The notes: generated by a model not told the origin, from the sequence alone. Shown: positions 36,830 to 49,600, counted from the stretch's first letter. The stretch is 64,000 nucleotides of DNA from Phymorhynchus buccinoides (GCA_017654935.2 CM065689.1:60056520-60120519); one strand, 5' to 3'. Made by a program: numbers and translations.

Positions 36830-36855
36830 TGCAAGTTATGTAGCAGAGGAGTTAC

Positions 36856-36891
36856 CTCTTTTGGGATGCTTTCTTCTCGCCGGAAGCCTCG
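36856..36891 (-). CDS. SRSF11: SRSF11 microexon (36 bp)
   Basis: Acceptor TTGATTCAG, donor CAAAAGAG|GTAACTC. Twelve codons' worth, entering with one base and leaving with two, in the same phase as its neighbours. The peptide is approximately SEASGEKKASQKR. It was found by frame and splice-site logic and is flanked by arrays on both sides (57-bp array downstream, 46/34-bp array upstream). A 36-bp exon is small enough that it may be alternatively used. Confidence 0.72.
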
Positions 36892-37195
36892 CTGAATCAA
36901 ACAGAACAAAACAAGACAAACCCACTTACAACAGCCTCACACTTGCATCGCTGCTAACACGATAACCGCAATTCAAGCACACAACAATCCTTTGGTTGAA
37001 TGAAGTGAAGGAATACAAATCGTTGAATATAAACAGCAATCCTTTCATCACTTACAACCAACTAAGTGCAGCAGCTTACAGCTAGGCATCAAAACACACT
37101 TAAAACAAATTAAATACAAACACAACAAAGTCAGTACAACCAGTTATAACAAACTGTGTACAACTTCTTGTAACAAACTCTGTACAACCACTCAA
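36892..37195 (-). other. SRSF11: SRSF11 intron, unremarkable part
   Basis: CA-rich sequence grading into the next array; scattered diverged CAACAAA/TACAACC motifs suggest old array copies. Confidence 0.4.
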
Positions 37196-37196
37196 C

Positions 37197-39975
37197 ACAA
37201 TTACAGTACACCATTGATGACACACTCAGTACAACCACTCACCACAATTACAGTACATCATTGATGACACACTCAGTACAACCATTACAGTACATCATTG
37301 ATAACACACTCAGTACAACCACTCACCACAATTACAGTACACCATTGATGACACACTCAGTACAACCATTACAGTACATCATTGATAACACACTCAGTAC
37401 AACCACTCACCACAATTACAGTACATCATTGATGACACACTCAGTACAACCATTACAGTACATCATTGATAACACACTCAGTACAACCATCACCACAATT
37501 ACAGTACATCATTGATGACACACTCAGTACAACCATTACAGTACATCATTGATAACACACTCAGTACAACCATCACCACAATTACAGTACATCATTGATG
37601 ACACACTCAGTACAACCATTACAGTACATCATTGATAACACACTCAGTACAACCATCACCACAATTACAGTACATCATTGATTGATAACACACTCAGTAC
37701 AACCATCACCACAATTACAGTACATCATTGATGACACACTCAGTACAACCATTACAGTACATCATTGATAACACACTCAGTACAACCATCACCACAATTA
37801 CAGTACATCATTGATGACACACTCAGTACAACCATTACAGTACATCATTGATAACACACTCAGTACAACCATCACCACAATTACAGTACATCATTGATGA
37901 CACACTCAGTACAACCACTCACCACAATTACAGTACACCATTGATGACACACTCAGTACAACCATCACCACAATTACAGTACACCATTGATAACACACTC
38001 AGTACAACCATCACCACAATTACAGTACATCATTGATGACACACTCAGTACAACCATTACAGTACATCATTGATAACACACTCAGTACAACCATCACCAC
38101 AATTACAGTACATCATTGATGACACACTCAGTACAACCATTACAGTACATCATTGATAACACACTCAGTACAACCATCACCACAATTACAGTACATCATT
38201 GATGACACACTCAGTACAACCATCACCACAATTACAGTACACCATTGATGACACACTCAGTACAGTCACCACATTACAGTACATCATTGATAACACACTC
38301 AGTACAACCATCACCACAATTACAGTACATCATTGATGACACACTCAGTACAACCATTACAGTACATCATTGATAACACACTCAGTACAACCATCACCAC
38401 AATTACAGTACATCATTGATGACACACTCAGTACAACCATCACCACAATTACAGTACATCATTGATGACACACTCAGTACAACCATCACCACAATTACAG
38501 TACATCATTGATAACACACTCAGTACAACCATCACCACAATTACAGTACATCATTGATGACACACTCAGTACAACCATTACAGTACAACCATTGATAACA
38601 CACTCAGTACAACCATCACCACAATTACAGTACATCATTGATAACACACTCAGTACAACCATCACCACAATTACAGTACATCATTGATGACACACTCAGT
38701 ACAACCACTCACCACAATTACAGTACACCATTGATGACACACTCAGTACAACCATCACCACAATTACAGTACACCATTGATAACACACTCAGTACAACCA
38801 TCACCACAATTACAGTACACCATTGATGACACACTCAGTACAACCATCACCACAATTACAGTACACCATTGATGACACACTCAGTACAACCATCACCACA
38901 ATTACAGTACATCATTGATAACACACTCAGTACAACCATCACCAGTACATCATTGATAACACACTCAGTACAACATCACCACATTACAGTACATCATTGA
39001 CACACTCAGTACAAGTCACCACAATTACAGTACATCATTGATAACACACTCAGTACAACCATCACCACAATTACAGTACACCATTGATGACACACTCAGT
39101 ACAACCATCACCACAATTACAGTACACCATTGATGACACACTCAGTACAACCATTACAGTACATCATTGATAACACACTCAGTACAACCACTCACCACAA
39201 TTACAGTACATCATTGATGACACACTCAGTACAACCATTACAGTACATCATTGATAACACACTCAGTACAACCATCACCACAATTACAGTACACCATTGA
39301 TGACACACTCAGTACAACCATCACCACAATTACAGTACATCATTGATGACACACTCAGTACAACCATTACAGTACATCATTGATAACAAACTCAGTACAA
39401 CCATCACCACAATTACAGTACACCATTGATGACACACTCAGTACAACCATCACCACAATTACAGTACACCATTGATGACACACTCAGTACAACCATCACC
39501 ACAATTACAGTACATCATTGATGACACACTCAGTACAACCATTACAGTACATCATTGATAACACACTCAGTACAACCATCACCACAATTACAGTACATCA
39601 TTGATGACACACTCAGTACAACCACTCACCACAATTACAGTACACCATTGATGACACACTCAGTACAACCATCACCACAATTACAGTACACCATTGATAA
39701 CACACTCAGTACAACCATCACCACAATTACAGTACACCATTGATGACACACTCAGTACAACCATCACCACAATTACAGTACACCATTGATGACACACTCA
39801 GTACAACCATCACCACAATTACAGTACACCATTGATGACACACTCAGTACAACCATTACAGTACATCATTGATAACACACTCAGTACAACCATCACCACA
39901 ATTACAGTACATCATTGAAAACAAACTCAGTACAACCACTTATAACAATTACAGTACATCATTCATAACAAACTC
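37197..39975. repeat. Two-unit (about 46 and 34 bp) minisatellite, 2.8 kb
   Basis: Long units read ATTGATGACACACTCAGTAC, then AACCATCACCACAATTACAG and TACATC. Short units lack the CACCACAATT block. The long and short units alternate in runs, and GATGAC/GATAAC and TACATC/TACACC are further two-state markers. Some segments of several hundred bases repeat almost exactly, for example around 37848-38036, 38638-38826 and 39555-39743. Degenerate copies follow to about 40060. Confidence 0.95.
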
Positions 39976-40195
39976 AGTACAAACAATCAGTATGGTCAAC
40001 CACTTTCAACAAACTACAATCGCTAACAACAAATTCAATACAACCGCTTACAACAAACCCAGTACATCTGCACTAGACACAGAACATTCACACGACTTCC
40101 GGTAAATTTAATCAAGCCCTTTATGACTTTTATTAGTATTTTTCTATAGATTGGTAGATTTTTATTAATCTTACTATCTATATAATTAAATACTT

Positions 40196-40360
40196 ACCAA
40201 CACTCAAAACAATAGCATATCATACCAATTGGCTGGAAAAACCTTAAGCGTGAACGCTTAGTTACCAAATAACAAAGAGCAAGTCACTCTAGTGACCGTG
40301 GGGTTATCCCCCCTTTCCCACTTCCGGTCACGCACATCCACTTCCGGACCCAACTCATTC
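40196..40360 (+). repeat. DIRS-like element, left inverted terminal repeat
   Basis: Begins ACCAACACTCAAAACAATAG and ends CCCAACTCATTC. It matches the reverse complement of 46206-46370 without a visible mismatch. Identical arms indicate recent activity or gene conversion. Confidence 0.9.
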
Positions 40361-40405
40361 CTATTTACCCTAGCATCAGGAGGGAGGATGGGTGGGAACC
40401 TTTGG

Positions 40406-40509
40406 TTGTTTTGAGTGTTGGTAAGTATTTAATTATATAGATAGTAAGATTAATAAAAAATCTACCAATCTATTATAATCATACTGTACCAACACTCAAA
40501 ACAATAGCA
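40406..40509. repeat. DIRS-like element, internal complementary region
   Basis: The first part (40406-40467) is complementary to the left end (40152-40215) and ends TCTACCA. The second part (40468-40509, ATCTATTATAATCATACTGT then ACCAACACTC) is complementary to the right end (46349-46390). One A/T-run length difference is visible. In DIRS elements this region is thought to template end completion during circle formation. Confidence 0.85.
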
Positions 40510-40953
40510 GACTACCAACGAGGAGGAGGGTGATGCGCCCAAGCGAACAAGGGAAGAATGAAAACCAACACACAGTATATACATTCAAACTCCCTAAACA
40601 TCACATCTAAAACTCCATAATACTCCAATCTCTTTTCCCCCATAGGTCATACATGACTTACCCCAGAAGGGAACGGTTGAGAAACACTACTCTCGATAGT
40701 TAAACAGGAGATGGGAGTACGACAGTCCGCCTGATGGCAGACAAGAGGTCGTCTGACCTCTTGATGGATACGTCCCAGGTAGAAACTAAGGAACGTATTG
40801 ACGGAACGCCATGTGGCCAACTCCATGACCTTGGCGAGGGGGACTTATCTGGAGAGCGCCAGGGAAGAACCGATTGTCCGAACTTCATACGCTCAGATGG
40901 GGTTGTCCGGCAAAGAAGAACTAGAGATGGCGTTTAAGACAGCTTAACAGTTT

Positions 40954-42119
40954 CTACCAGGAACCTAGAGAAAGTAGACTTGGACAGGTCCTTGCCATAC
41001 CGTTGTTCAGAGAAAAGAACAGACGCCTCCTAGAACCCCTGAAGGAGCTAGTGCGGGACAGATAGTACCTAGAAAGAGAACTGGACAAAAGTGAATCTCT
41101 GAGACATAACCGCGCCACGTACCTCAGGTAGAAGTTGAAGAACGTGTTGACCGACTTCCAGTAGGCGGCTGACACGATATTAACCAAGGGAACCCCTTCA
41201 ACGAGAGCGAGCGAGGCGCTGATTGCGCGCGGCTCGTGAACCCTGATAGAGCCGGATGGCGGGCTAACGAGAGACTGAGAGTAGGTTAGCCTGACACAGT
41301 CTAACAACCACGTCTTTAGCGTACTTAGGGCTAATAGAAGAAAGAATCTTCTTCTAGAGCCCCTAAAACCTAGGGTTCTAGACAGGTAGGATCTGAGCGC
41401 GCGGACCGGACAGAAAAAACGGTCCGCGACGCACGAGCAGAGAATTGACCGCAAACTGGAGATAGAGAGAAGAGGAGACTCGACATCGCCGGGCTGATTC
41501 TTTGTCCTGAACCCGGGCCAAAAGCAAAGCAAAACGGTCGATAAATCCTCCGCGAACTCGACTTCCCTGGAGAGCCCGTTAAGGGAGTGGAGGCAACTGA
41601 CCCGTCTGGCAGACGCGAGAGACAAGAACACCATCCTGAAAGTAAGGACCTTGAAAGAGAGGGAAGCGAAAGGTTCACAGCGATCCCTTAGATAATTCTA
41701 AAGAAGAAAACACGTACCATTGCGGGACCCGGACAGCCCTCGCCGGGGCCCGCAAAAGCACTGTGTCCCAAAAGTGGGACACCCGCGGAGCGGAGAGCAT
41801 AGAGGTTCGATCAAAACCTAAGGCCAACAAAACGGTGTCAAACAGAGAAGCCCCGTAGTCAGAGAGCAGAGAGGTCCTTAGTCCTGCGCAAGTGGGGCAG
41901 GGACTCCACAAACTGGAGGAGCAGCGCGTCCCATTCCTTGCACGCGCAGAAAAGAACCATGCCTTCCAGCGCAAAACGCACAAAGGATTGGAAAGAGTGG
42001 AGCAAACAATTGTCCCAATCATAAAGTGCAAAAAACCCCGCTTCTTTGCTTCTGTATACAAAGTTGACAGGGCCACAACGTGGCATATTCCAAAAAAATT
42101 GCTGAAGTGCCGATACCAC
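40954..42119 (-). pseudogene. Tyrosine recombinase of the DIRS-like element (frameshifted)
   Basis: The C-terminal 226 codons (41634-40954) carry the catalytic domain. Box-A arginine is in SARRVSCLHSL (residues 8-18), CPVRALRSYL is at 75-84, HEPR is at 133-136 in the place of the usual HxxR, and the nucleophile tyrosine is Y169 in STFxxFYLR-like NTFFNFYLR. This matches DIRS/Ngaro-type YRs, which integrate circular DNA by strand exchange. Upstream (42119-41675) the N-terminal core-binding part is spread over other frames, including VRFALEGMVLFCACKEWD and RVPQWYVF. At least two frameshifts, one near 41690, separate the parts. So the catalytic domain is open, but the full-length gene looks broken unless the assembly has indel errors. 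Confidence 0.78.
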
Positions 42120-44080
42120 AGAGTTTCTGCACTACGTAAAAAGATTTACGTTCGAAGCAGACTAAAAGGATACTCGCTGGAAGATGGAAACGTGACGTAG
42201 AGACGAACAGAAAAGGCAACAAAGTAGCAATCGTCTGACGTAAAAACTTAGCAGATGACGCTGAAAAGCTCATCCTGCGATTGCAACAAGATGGCGAGAA
42301 GCGAAACATTGTATCCAAGTGACGTCAAGACACCCGAACATTGTATCCAAGTGACGTCAAGACACCGCGGTAAAATCCATTTAAACGGTACTGACTTGGA
42401 ACGATTCGCCAAAAACCAACATAGACCTGTTGAAAGGGAATGAAAACCCAAATGACGAGAAAAGGAGAACTAACGGACTGGGAACTGAAGATTAGGTTCG
42501 GTGTAGCAGAGAAAACCGTTTCAACGGCCTTGACTTGCAACGAGAAGCCAAAGTGAAACAAAAAAGGCCTGAAGAAAGGCAAAGATCACTCAGTTGAACA
42601 ACCAAGTGATCGCGGGCCAGTTAGAGACTGGTGAGATTATTTTTAATCGGAGCCGTTGAAGAAACCGCTGGACATTACTCAAACGGCGAAAAAGACGGTT
42701 GAGCACGGAAGGCCAAAAACAACCAGGGGGTTCTAGAAGAACCGGGACGTTATCTGCCGGTCCGTTGCCCCAACTCTGTTAAATGGATCAAGAAGTGATC
42801 CCTTGGTAGAACAAAACTTCAGGACAGGCAGATCGAGCAGATCTAGCCAGAAGATAAGAGGGTACGAGAAAAAACAAACAAACACCTCTTGTAAGAAATT
42901 TCAAGGGTCAACCTGAGGCCAACTGGATACAGGCTGAGAAAAGCGAAAAACTTCCCAAAAATTAGACCAACACCTCCGGACCGAACGGTGCAGGTTAATA
43001 CCGTAGAAACCATATAATGGACCAAAAAATCATGGTCCACCGACACGATATGGTCCACCAAAGGTGGGTAATCCACCATACCGAGAGCAAGCGAGAGTGG
43101 CCGGGCCGGGCCACTACCCGCTGCTACGCCTTAGAATCGGCAAAATCTGTTTTGTCTATCCATCGTTGTATATGAACAACGGTCCAGTGGTCCAAAACCA
43201 TGGACATCGTGGAGAGAGGAGGTTCTTGAAGGAACATGAACCTGAACCCTGCCGTACCAACCGAAGAGTCCAACCAACGCCTACTAAGGTGTTTCTAGAG
43301 GGAAGCACTGCGCCCAGAGCGCCTACGCAGCAAGTAGGGGCGGTAGACGGACTTTGGGAGTATGAGGGCTTCACCGCAAAGGCTGCTGTTGCAGCCTGGG
43401 AGGCCAATGCAAGGTAGAAAACACATAGTACGACTTGGGTGCGTTAGAGAACGACATCCGTAGAGCCTTAGCCGACGCAGCAGAGAGGAGAAGACGTCCT
43501 GATCTCTGAGGAGAGTGGAGAGGAACGAAGATTCCTCAAGGGGGAGTATCGCAGTGCCGATCAAAAAGAGAGACACAAAACGCAGAGCCCTGAAGGAGCC
43601 TACGGAGCATCCTGATCATGTCAGGCTCTGAGACTGATCGCCGCTCCGTGTGAAAAAATTTTCTGCTGGGAGAGAAAACTCCGTCTAGAGAAGGGCATGA
43701 AGAGTGGACACCGGGCACCTGAATCGAAAGGACTCCTTGGGTGCTCCGAAGGAGACGACCACTCCTGACGAAGGGGAACGGGAACCGACGTAGACTTAGT
43801 CACGACGTCAAAACACCGTGGTTAGGAAAGCTTCTGTAGGTCCGAATACGACAACGAAGCAGGGCGTTGAGGAAGGTCCGACAGTGCCCAAGGGCAGAGA
43901 CCGGAGAACTACATCTGGGCGACCCTACAGCCTGCGACTAGACAGAGCGAGGTCGAGGGGCCTTAATCCGTGGGGGGGGGACCCCGCAACTGGGTAGGCC
44001 GTCTGTGAGTACTCCTCTCTCTCAGAGGGAGCCTCGCTGTGCACATACCGGTAAAGTACCGGGTAGAAGTACCCCACATG
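42120..44080 (-). other. Interior of the DIRS-like element, no recognised protein
   Basis: In autonomous DIRS elements the reverse transcriptase, RNase H and a methyltransferase-like ORF lie about here. I scanned the frames and saw no YxDD-type motif or other RT block. Short ORFs exist in several frames without recognisable content. Either these genes are deleted or replaced, or the copy is too decayed to read by eye. A direct repeat of about 40 bp (CATTGTATCCAAGTGACGTC) occurs at 42308-42361. Confidence 0.5.
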
Positions 44081-44110
44081 GAGATGTGAGACCGGGTACC
44101 GGCAAACGCA

Positions 44111-44895
44111 GGGACCGGGGGAACGTGAGGCGCCGCCCAAGAACGTCAGCCAGGGTAGAATACGCATGGAGATCGAATCGGGGAGCGTTCCCTCCGGAGG
44201 GAAGGGCGAAATCGAACAGAACTCGCGCCTTCACTTGACAGTGTAGACCAGACCAGCCGGCCTCGGCATAGCCTGTAGCTGTAACCTGCTACGACCAGCG
44301 CCGTACCGTCCATGCGGTCACCGGGAAGATCCATCCGCCCAACCGCCGGGCACTTCTGGACCGGGGGAATGTGAGGCGTCGCTCAAGAACGTCAGCCACG
44401 GTAGAATACACGTGGAGATCGAACCGGGGAGCGTTTCCTCCGGAGGGAAGGGCGAGAACGAACAGAACTCGCGCCTTCACCGGACAGCGTAGACCAGACC
44501 AGCCAGGCTGGACATAGCCTGTAGCCGTAATCCATTTCGACCGGTGCCGTACCGTCCGTACGGTCATCGGGAAAACCTGTCCGGCCCAACCGCCGGGTAC
44601 TGCGTACCCGTGCGGTGGGGGGAGCGAGCCCACACCGGCACCCCTTATCTCGGGGTGTGTAGAGGTGCGTCAGGGCCTCCGGGCTTACGGATTGCCGGGT
44701 GGACATAGCCTGTAGCCGTAATCCGTTTCGACCGGTGCCGTACCGTCCGTACGGTCATCGGGAAAACCTGTCCGGCCCAACCGCCGGGTACAGCGTACCC
44801 GTGCGGTGGGGGGAGCGAGCCCACACCGGCACCCCTTATCTCGGGGTGTGTAGAGGTGCTGACGTCATGGCCTCCGGGCTTACGGATTGCCGGGC
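44111..44895. repeat. GC-rich tandem duplications inside the DIRS-like element
   Basis: A segment starting GACCGGGGGAA is repeated at 44111 and 44358 (247 bp apart). A second one starting GGACATAGCCTGTAGCCGTA is repeated at about 44510 and 44702 (about 192 bp). Base composition is much more GC-rich than the surrounding intron. Minus-strand ORFs across it differ between copies and show no known motif. Confidence 0.8.
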
Positions 44896-46205
44896 GAAGA
44901 GCGGGCTGGGCTTAAGTGACGTGGCGGACACCCCGCTCCGGGTGTGGCCGTACAGATGGGTCACTGCCAGCGGACACTGATAATCCGAAGGGAGAATATC
45001 CACGGATGAATATCTCCCCCGGCGGTCATAGAGAGGGTCGGGTGTAGAGCCATCCCGTCGACCGACCCTCTCTATAGGCCTTGAGCTGGCTGGACTAACA
45101 TGGCGTGGTCTGACAACCCGGTCCGGGTGTCGACCTGTAGAGCCAAAGCCAGCCGACAACCCGCCGTGGGGGTTGTCGCTCTTGCCTAGGCTATGACACC
45201 TCTCCGAACTCTGCGAGAGAGGATGCTTCGCCCTTGTGACCGAGCAGACCGACCGTCTACTTGCACCACCGTCCGTGGTGCCTTCGACCTCCTGGCTGGT
45301 ATCGACCTCCTGGTCGGAACGGTAGACAGTCCGTCTACAACCGTCCTCGTCCGTAGAAGATCCGACGGAGGGGACCTGGAGATCTGTGAAGAAGGACAGA
45401 TAACAGAAACCTCCCCAGCCGGGGAGGAACGGAAGTAATTGCAGGTACAAAAACAATGAGTCCATTATTCTGCGGGTGACGGATAATTGCAACGAATTTT
45501 CCGGAAAAAAGTGCGGAAGAATTTCGTTCCAACTTCGCCTGAGTATACACAGAGGCCATAGGCTCTGTTATAGGAGAAGAAAACGAAGATCCTAGAACAG
45601 TTTAGACGAAAAAACGTCCGAAGGATGTATTGTGTGAAAAAATTTAGAGTCAGAAATCGCCGATTTTAAACCGAAAAAATTGGGCGAACCTGAAGAAAAA
45701 GACTTGGGCGAAACGGAACGCCCGAGTGTAAAGGACAAGAAGAACAAACTTCGAAGTCTACGAAGAAGAAACCCGCGGGACCCCCTACGGAGGGTCCCCT
45801 AAATTATCGTTCATGACGACGAAGGAAAACTAAATGAAAAAATCTTTCACCAAGTTTTCAACAAACACTAAGAAAATTATCAAATAAACTGAGTAGCTAA
45901 ACAAAGTTAACTACATGAATAAAAAGACTGCAGAGTTAAAACTTGAAAAAACCGCAGTGGCAAGAATAAACCCAAAAAATGGATGACTAACCAGTGTGAA
46001 AACCGGCTAGGCCAAACACTGTAATTAATTTTCTAAACTTCAAAACTAAGTAATGAAGAATAAAAAGAAAACGTGTGCTAGCCACTAAGAGAAGGCTAGT
46101 AACAAGGTAACTACAGAACTAGAACAAACCCACCAAGAACACTTGAAAAGGAAATTGCATGGGAGAAAGGTTTATCATCAACAGCCTTGAAGCATGGTAA
46201 ATAGA
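44896..46205 (-). other. 5' part of the DIRS-like element, possible gag region
   Basis: A minus-strand ORF of 218 codons (45492-44836) lies where a gag-like protein would be expected. It has no zinc knuckle or other recognisable motif. The rest (45500-46205) is A-rich and without a good ORF. Confidence 0.35.
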
Positions 46206-46370
46206 GAATGAGTTGGGTCCGGAAGTGGATGTGCGTGACCGGAAGTGGGAAAGGGGGGATAACCCCACGGTCACTAGAGTGACTTGCTCTTTGTTATTTG
46301 GTAACTAAGCGTTCACGCTTAAGGTTTTTCCAGCCAATTGGTATGATATGCTATTGTTTTGAGTGTTGGT
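46206..46370 (-). repeat. DIRS-like element, right inverted terminal repeat
   Basis: Reverse complement of the left repeat, beginning GAATGAGTTGGGTCCGGAAG and ending GAGTGTTGGT. Confidence 0.9.
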
Positions 46371-46402
46371 ACAGTATGATTATAATAGATAGTATGACAC
46401 AC

Positions 46403-46550
46403 AAAAGCTAAAATCAAGGATTTTCCTAAAGATTCTGCTTTCAAATTATAATGTCTGTAAAACAAATTGTTTCTTCTGTCTTTGGCGAAGAAGTTGAGAA
46501 TAAATCTAAGAAACAACTTTCAACAGCTCCAAATAATCACCCATTGAGCA
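46403..46550 (+). repeat. Dispersed repeat, right half of the copy split by the DIRS-like element
   Basis: Continues the sequence left off at 40151. Compared with the 33.6-kb copy it has 12 extra bases (AGTATGACACAC) directly after the element end. The reading frame MSVKQIVSSVFGEEVENKSK is open here. Confidence 0.7.
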
Positions 46551-46624
46551 CACTTGCTGGCATCATTCCACTTCTGACAAACTTCCCTCAAACCCACAGA
46601 GAACGACATCACGTCAACTCTTGG

Positions 46625-49600
46625 ACCCCTTTCATTCAACACACCACCACTGCACCTAAACCAAGATGCCAAGCCCCATCATTCAACACACCACCACTGC
46701 ACCTAAAACAAGATGCCCCAAGATGCCAAGCCCCATCATTCAACACACCACCACTGCACCTAAAACAAGATGCCAAGCCCCATCATTCAACACAACACTG
46801 CACCTAAAACAAGATGCCAAGCCCCATCATTCAACACACCACCACTGCACCTAAAACAAGATGCCAAGCCCCATCATTCAACACACACCACTGCACCTAA
46901 AACAAGATGCCAAGCCCCATCATTCAACACAACACCACTGCACCTAAAACAAGTTGCCAAGCCCCATCATTCAACACACACCACTGCACCTAAAACAAGA
47001 TGCCAAGCCCCATCATTCAACACACCACTGCACCTAAAACAAGATGCCAAGCCCCATCATTCAACACACCACTGCACCTAAACCAAGATGCCAAGCCCCA
47101 TCATTCAACACAACACCACTGCACCTAAAACAAGATGCCAAGCCCCATCATTCAACACAACACCACTGCACCTAAAACAAGATGCCAAGCCCCATCATTC
47201 AACACACCACTGCACCTAAAACAAGATGCCAAGCCCCATCATTCAACACACCACTGCACCTAAAACAAGATGCCAAGCCCCATCATTCAACACACCACTG
47301 CACCTAAAACAAGATGCCAAGCCCCATCATTCAACACACCACTGCACCTAAAACAAGATGCCAAGCCCCATCATTCAACACACACTGCACCACTGCACCT
47401 AAAACAAGATGCCAAGCCCCATCATTCAACACACCACTGCACCTAAAACAAGATGCCAAGCCCCATCATTCAACACACCACTGCACCTAAAACAAGATGC
47501 CAAGCCCCATCATTCAACACACACCACTGCACCTAAAACAAGATGCCAAGCCCCATCATTCAACACACCACTGCACCTAAAACAAGATGCCAAGCCCCAT
47601 CATTCAACACACCACTGCACCTAAACCAAGATGCCAAGCCCCATCATTCAACACACCACTGCACCTAAAACAAGATGCCAAGCCCCATCATTCAACACAC
47701 CACTGCACCTAAAACAAGATGCCAAGCCCCATCATTCAACACACACCACTGCACCTAAAACAAGATGCCAAGCCCCATCATTCAACACAACACTGCACCT
47801 AAAACAAGATGCCAAGCCCCATCATTCAACACACCACTGCACCTAAAACAAGATGCCAAGCCCCATCATTCAACACACCACTGCACCTAAAACAAGATGC
47901 CAAGCCCCATCATTCAACACACCACTGCACCTAAAACAAGATGCCAAGCCCCATCATTCAACACACCACTGCACCTAAAACAAGATGCCAAGCCCCATCA
48001 TTCAACACACCACTGCACCTAAACCAAGATGCCAAGCCCCATCATTCAACACACCACTGCACCTAAAACAAGATGCCAAGCCCCATCATTCAACACACCA
48101 CTGCACCTAAAACAAGATGCCAAGCCCCATCATTCAACACACCACTGCACCTAAAACAAGATGCCAAGCCCCATCATTCAACACACCACCACTGCACCTA
48201 AAACAAGATGCCAAGCCCCATCATTCAACACACCACTGCACCTAAAACAAGATGCCAAGCCCCATCATTCAACACACCACTGCACCTAAAACAAGATGCC
48301 AAGCCCCATCATTCAACACAACCACTGCACCTAAAACAAGATGCCAAGCCCCATCATTCAACACAACACTGCACCTAAAACAAGATGCCAAGCCCCATCA
48401 TTCAACACAACACCACTGCACCTAAAACAAGATGCCAAGCCCCATCATTCAACACACACCACTGCACCTAAAACAAGATGCCAAGCCCCATCATTCAACA
48501 CACCACTGCACCTAAACCAAGATGCCAAGCCCCATCATTCAACACAACCACTGCACCTAAAACAAGATGCCAAGCCCCATCATTCAACACAACCACTGCA
48601 CCTAAAACAAGATGCCAAGCCCCATCATTCAACACAACACTGCACCTAAAACAAGTTGCCAAGCCCCATCATTCAACACACCACTGCACCTAAAACAAGA
48701 TGCCAAGCCCCATCATTCAACACACCACTGCACCTAAAACTGCCAAGCCCCATCATTCAACACACCACTGCACCTAAAACAAGTTGCCAAGCCCCATCAT
48801 TCAACACAACACTGCACCTAAAACAAGTTGCCAAGCCCCATCATTCAACACACCACTGCACCTAAACCAAGTTGCCAAGCCCCATCATTCAACACAACAC
48901 CACTGCACCTAAAACAAGATGCCAAGCCCCATCATTCAACACACACCACTGCACCTAAAACAAGATGCCAAGCCCCATCATTCAACACACCACTGCACCT
49001 AAAACAAGATGCCAAGCCCCATCATTCAACACAACACCACTGCACCTAAAACAAGATGCCAAGCCCCATCATTCAACACACCACTGCACCTAAAACAAGA
49101 TGCCAAGCCCCATCATTCAACACACCACTGCACCTAAAACAAGATGCCAAGCCCCATCATTCAACACAACACTGCACCTAAAACAAGATGCCAAGCCCCA
49201 TCATTCAACACACCACTGCACCTAAAACAAGATGCCAAGCCCCATCATTCAACACACCACTGCACCTAAACCAAGATGCCAAGCCCCATCATTCAACACA
49301 CACCACTGCACCTAAACCAAGATGCCAAGCCCCATCATTCAACACACCACTGCACCTAAAACAAGATGCCAAGCCCCATCATTCAACACACCACTGCACC
49401 TAAAACAAGATGCCAAGCCCCATCATTCAACACACCACTGCACCTAAACCAAGATGCCAAGCCCCATCATTCAACACACACCACTGCACCTAAAACAAGA
49501 TGCCAAGCCCCATCATTCAACACACCACTGCACCTAAAACAAGATGCCAAGCCCCATCATTCAACACACCACTGCACCTAAACCAAGATGCCAAGCCCCA

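Larger units (their letters stand above)
40152..46390 (-). mobile_element. DIRS-like tyrosine-recombinase element, about 6.2 kb
   Basis: Inverted terminal repeats of 165 bp appear identical (40196-40360 against 46206-46370). Outside them the two tips differ: 44 bases on the left, 20 on the right. An internal region at 40406-40509 is the reverse complement of the left tip plus its repeat edge, followed directly by the reverse complement of the right tip. In other words it matches a circle junction. This is the diagnostic layout of DIRS-type retroelements. The internal region lies on the 3' side of the tyrosine recombinase, as expected for a minus-strand element. The element splits a dispersed repeat whose intact copy is at 33605-33860. 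I see no reverse transcriptase. It is in the SRSF11 intron between the 222-bp and 36-bp exons. Confidence 0.85.

Noticed and set aside
35103..36843. ORFs of more than 550 codons in three frames
   Set aside because: Produced by a 57-bp unit (19 codons). Three overlapping frames are open at once, which is the mark of a repeat rather than a gene.
40954..41634. Crypton or bacterial integrase
   Set aside because: The catalytic motifs alone would allow it, but the inverted terminal repeats and internal complementary region are DIRS features.
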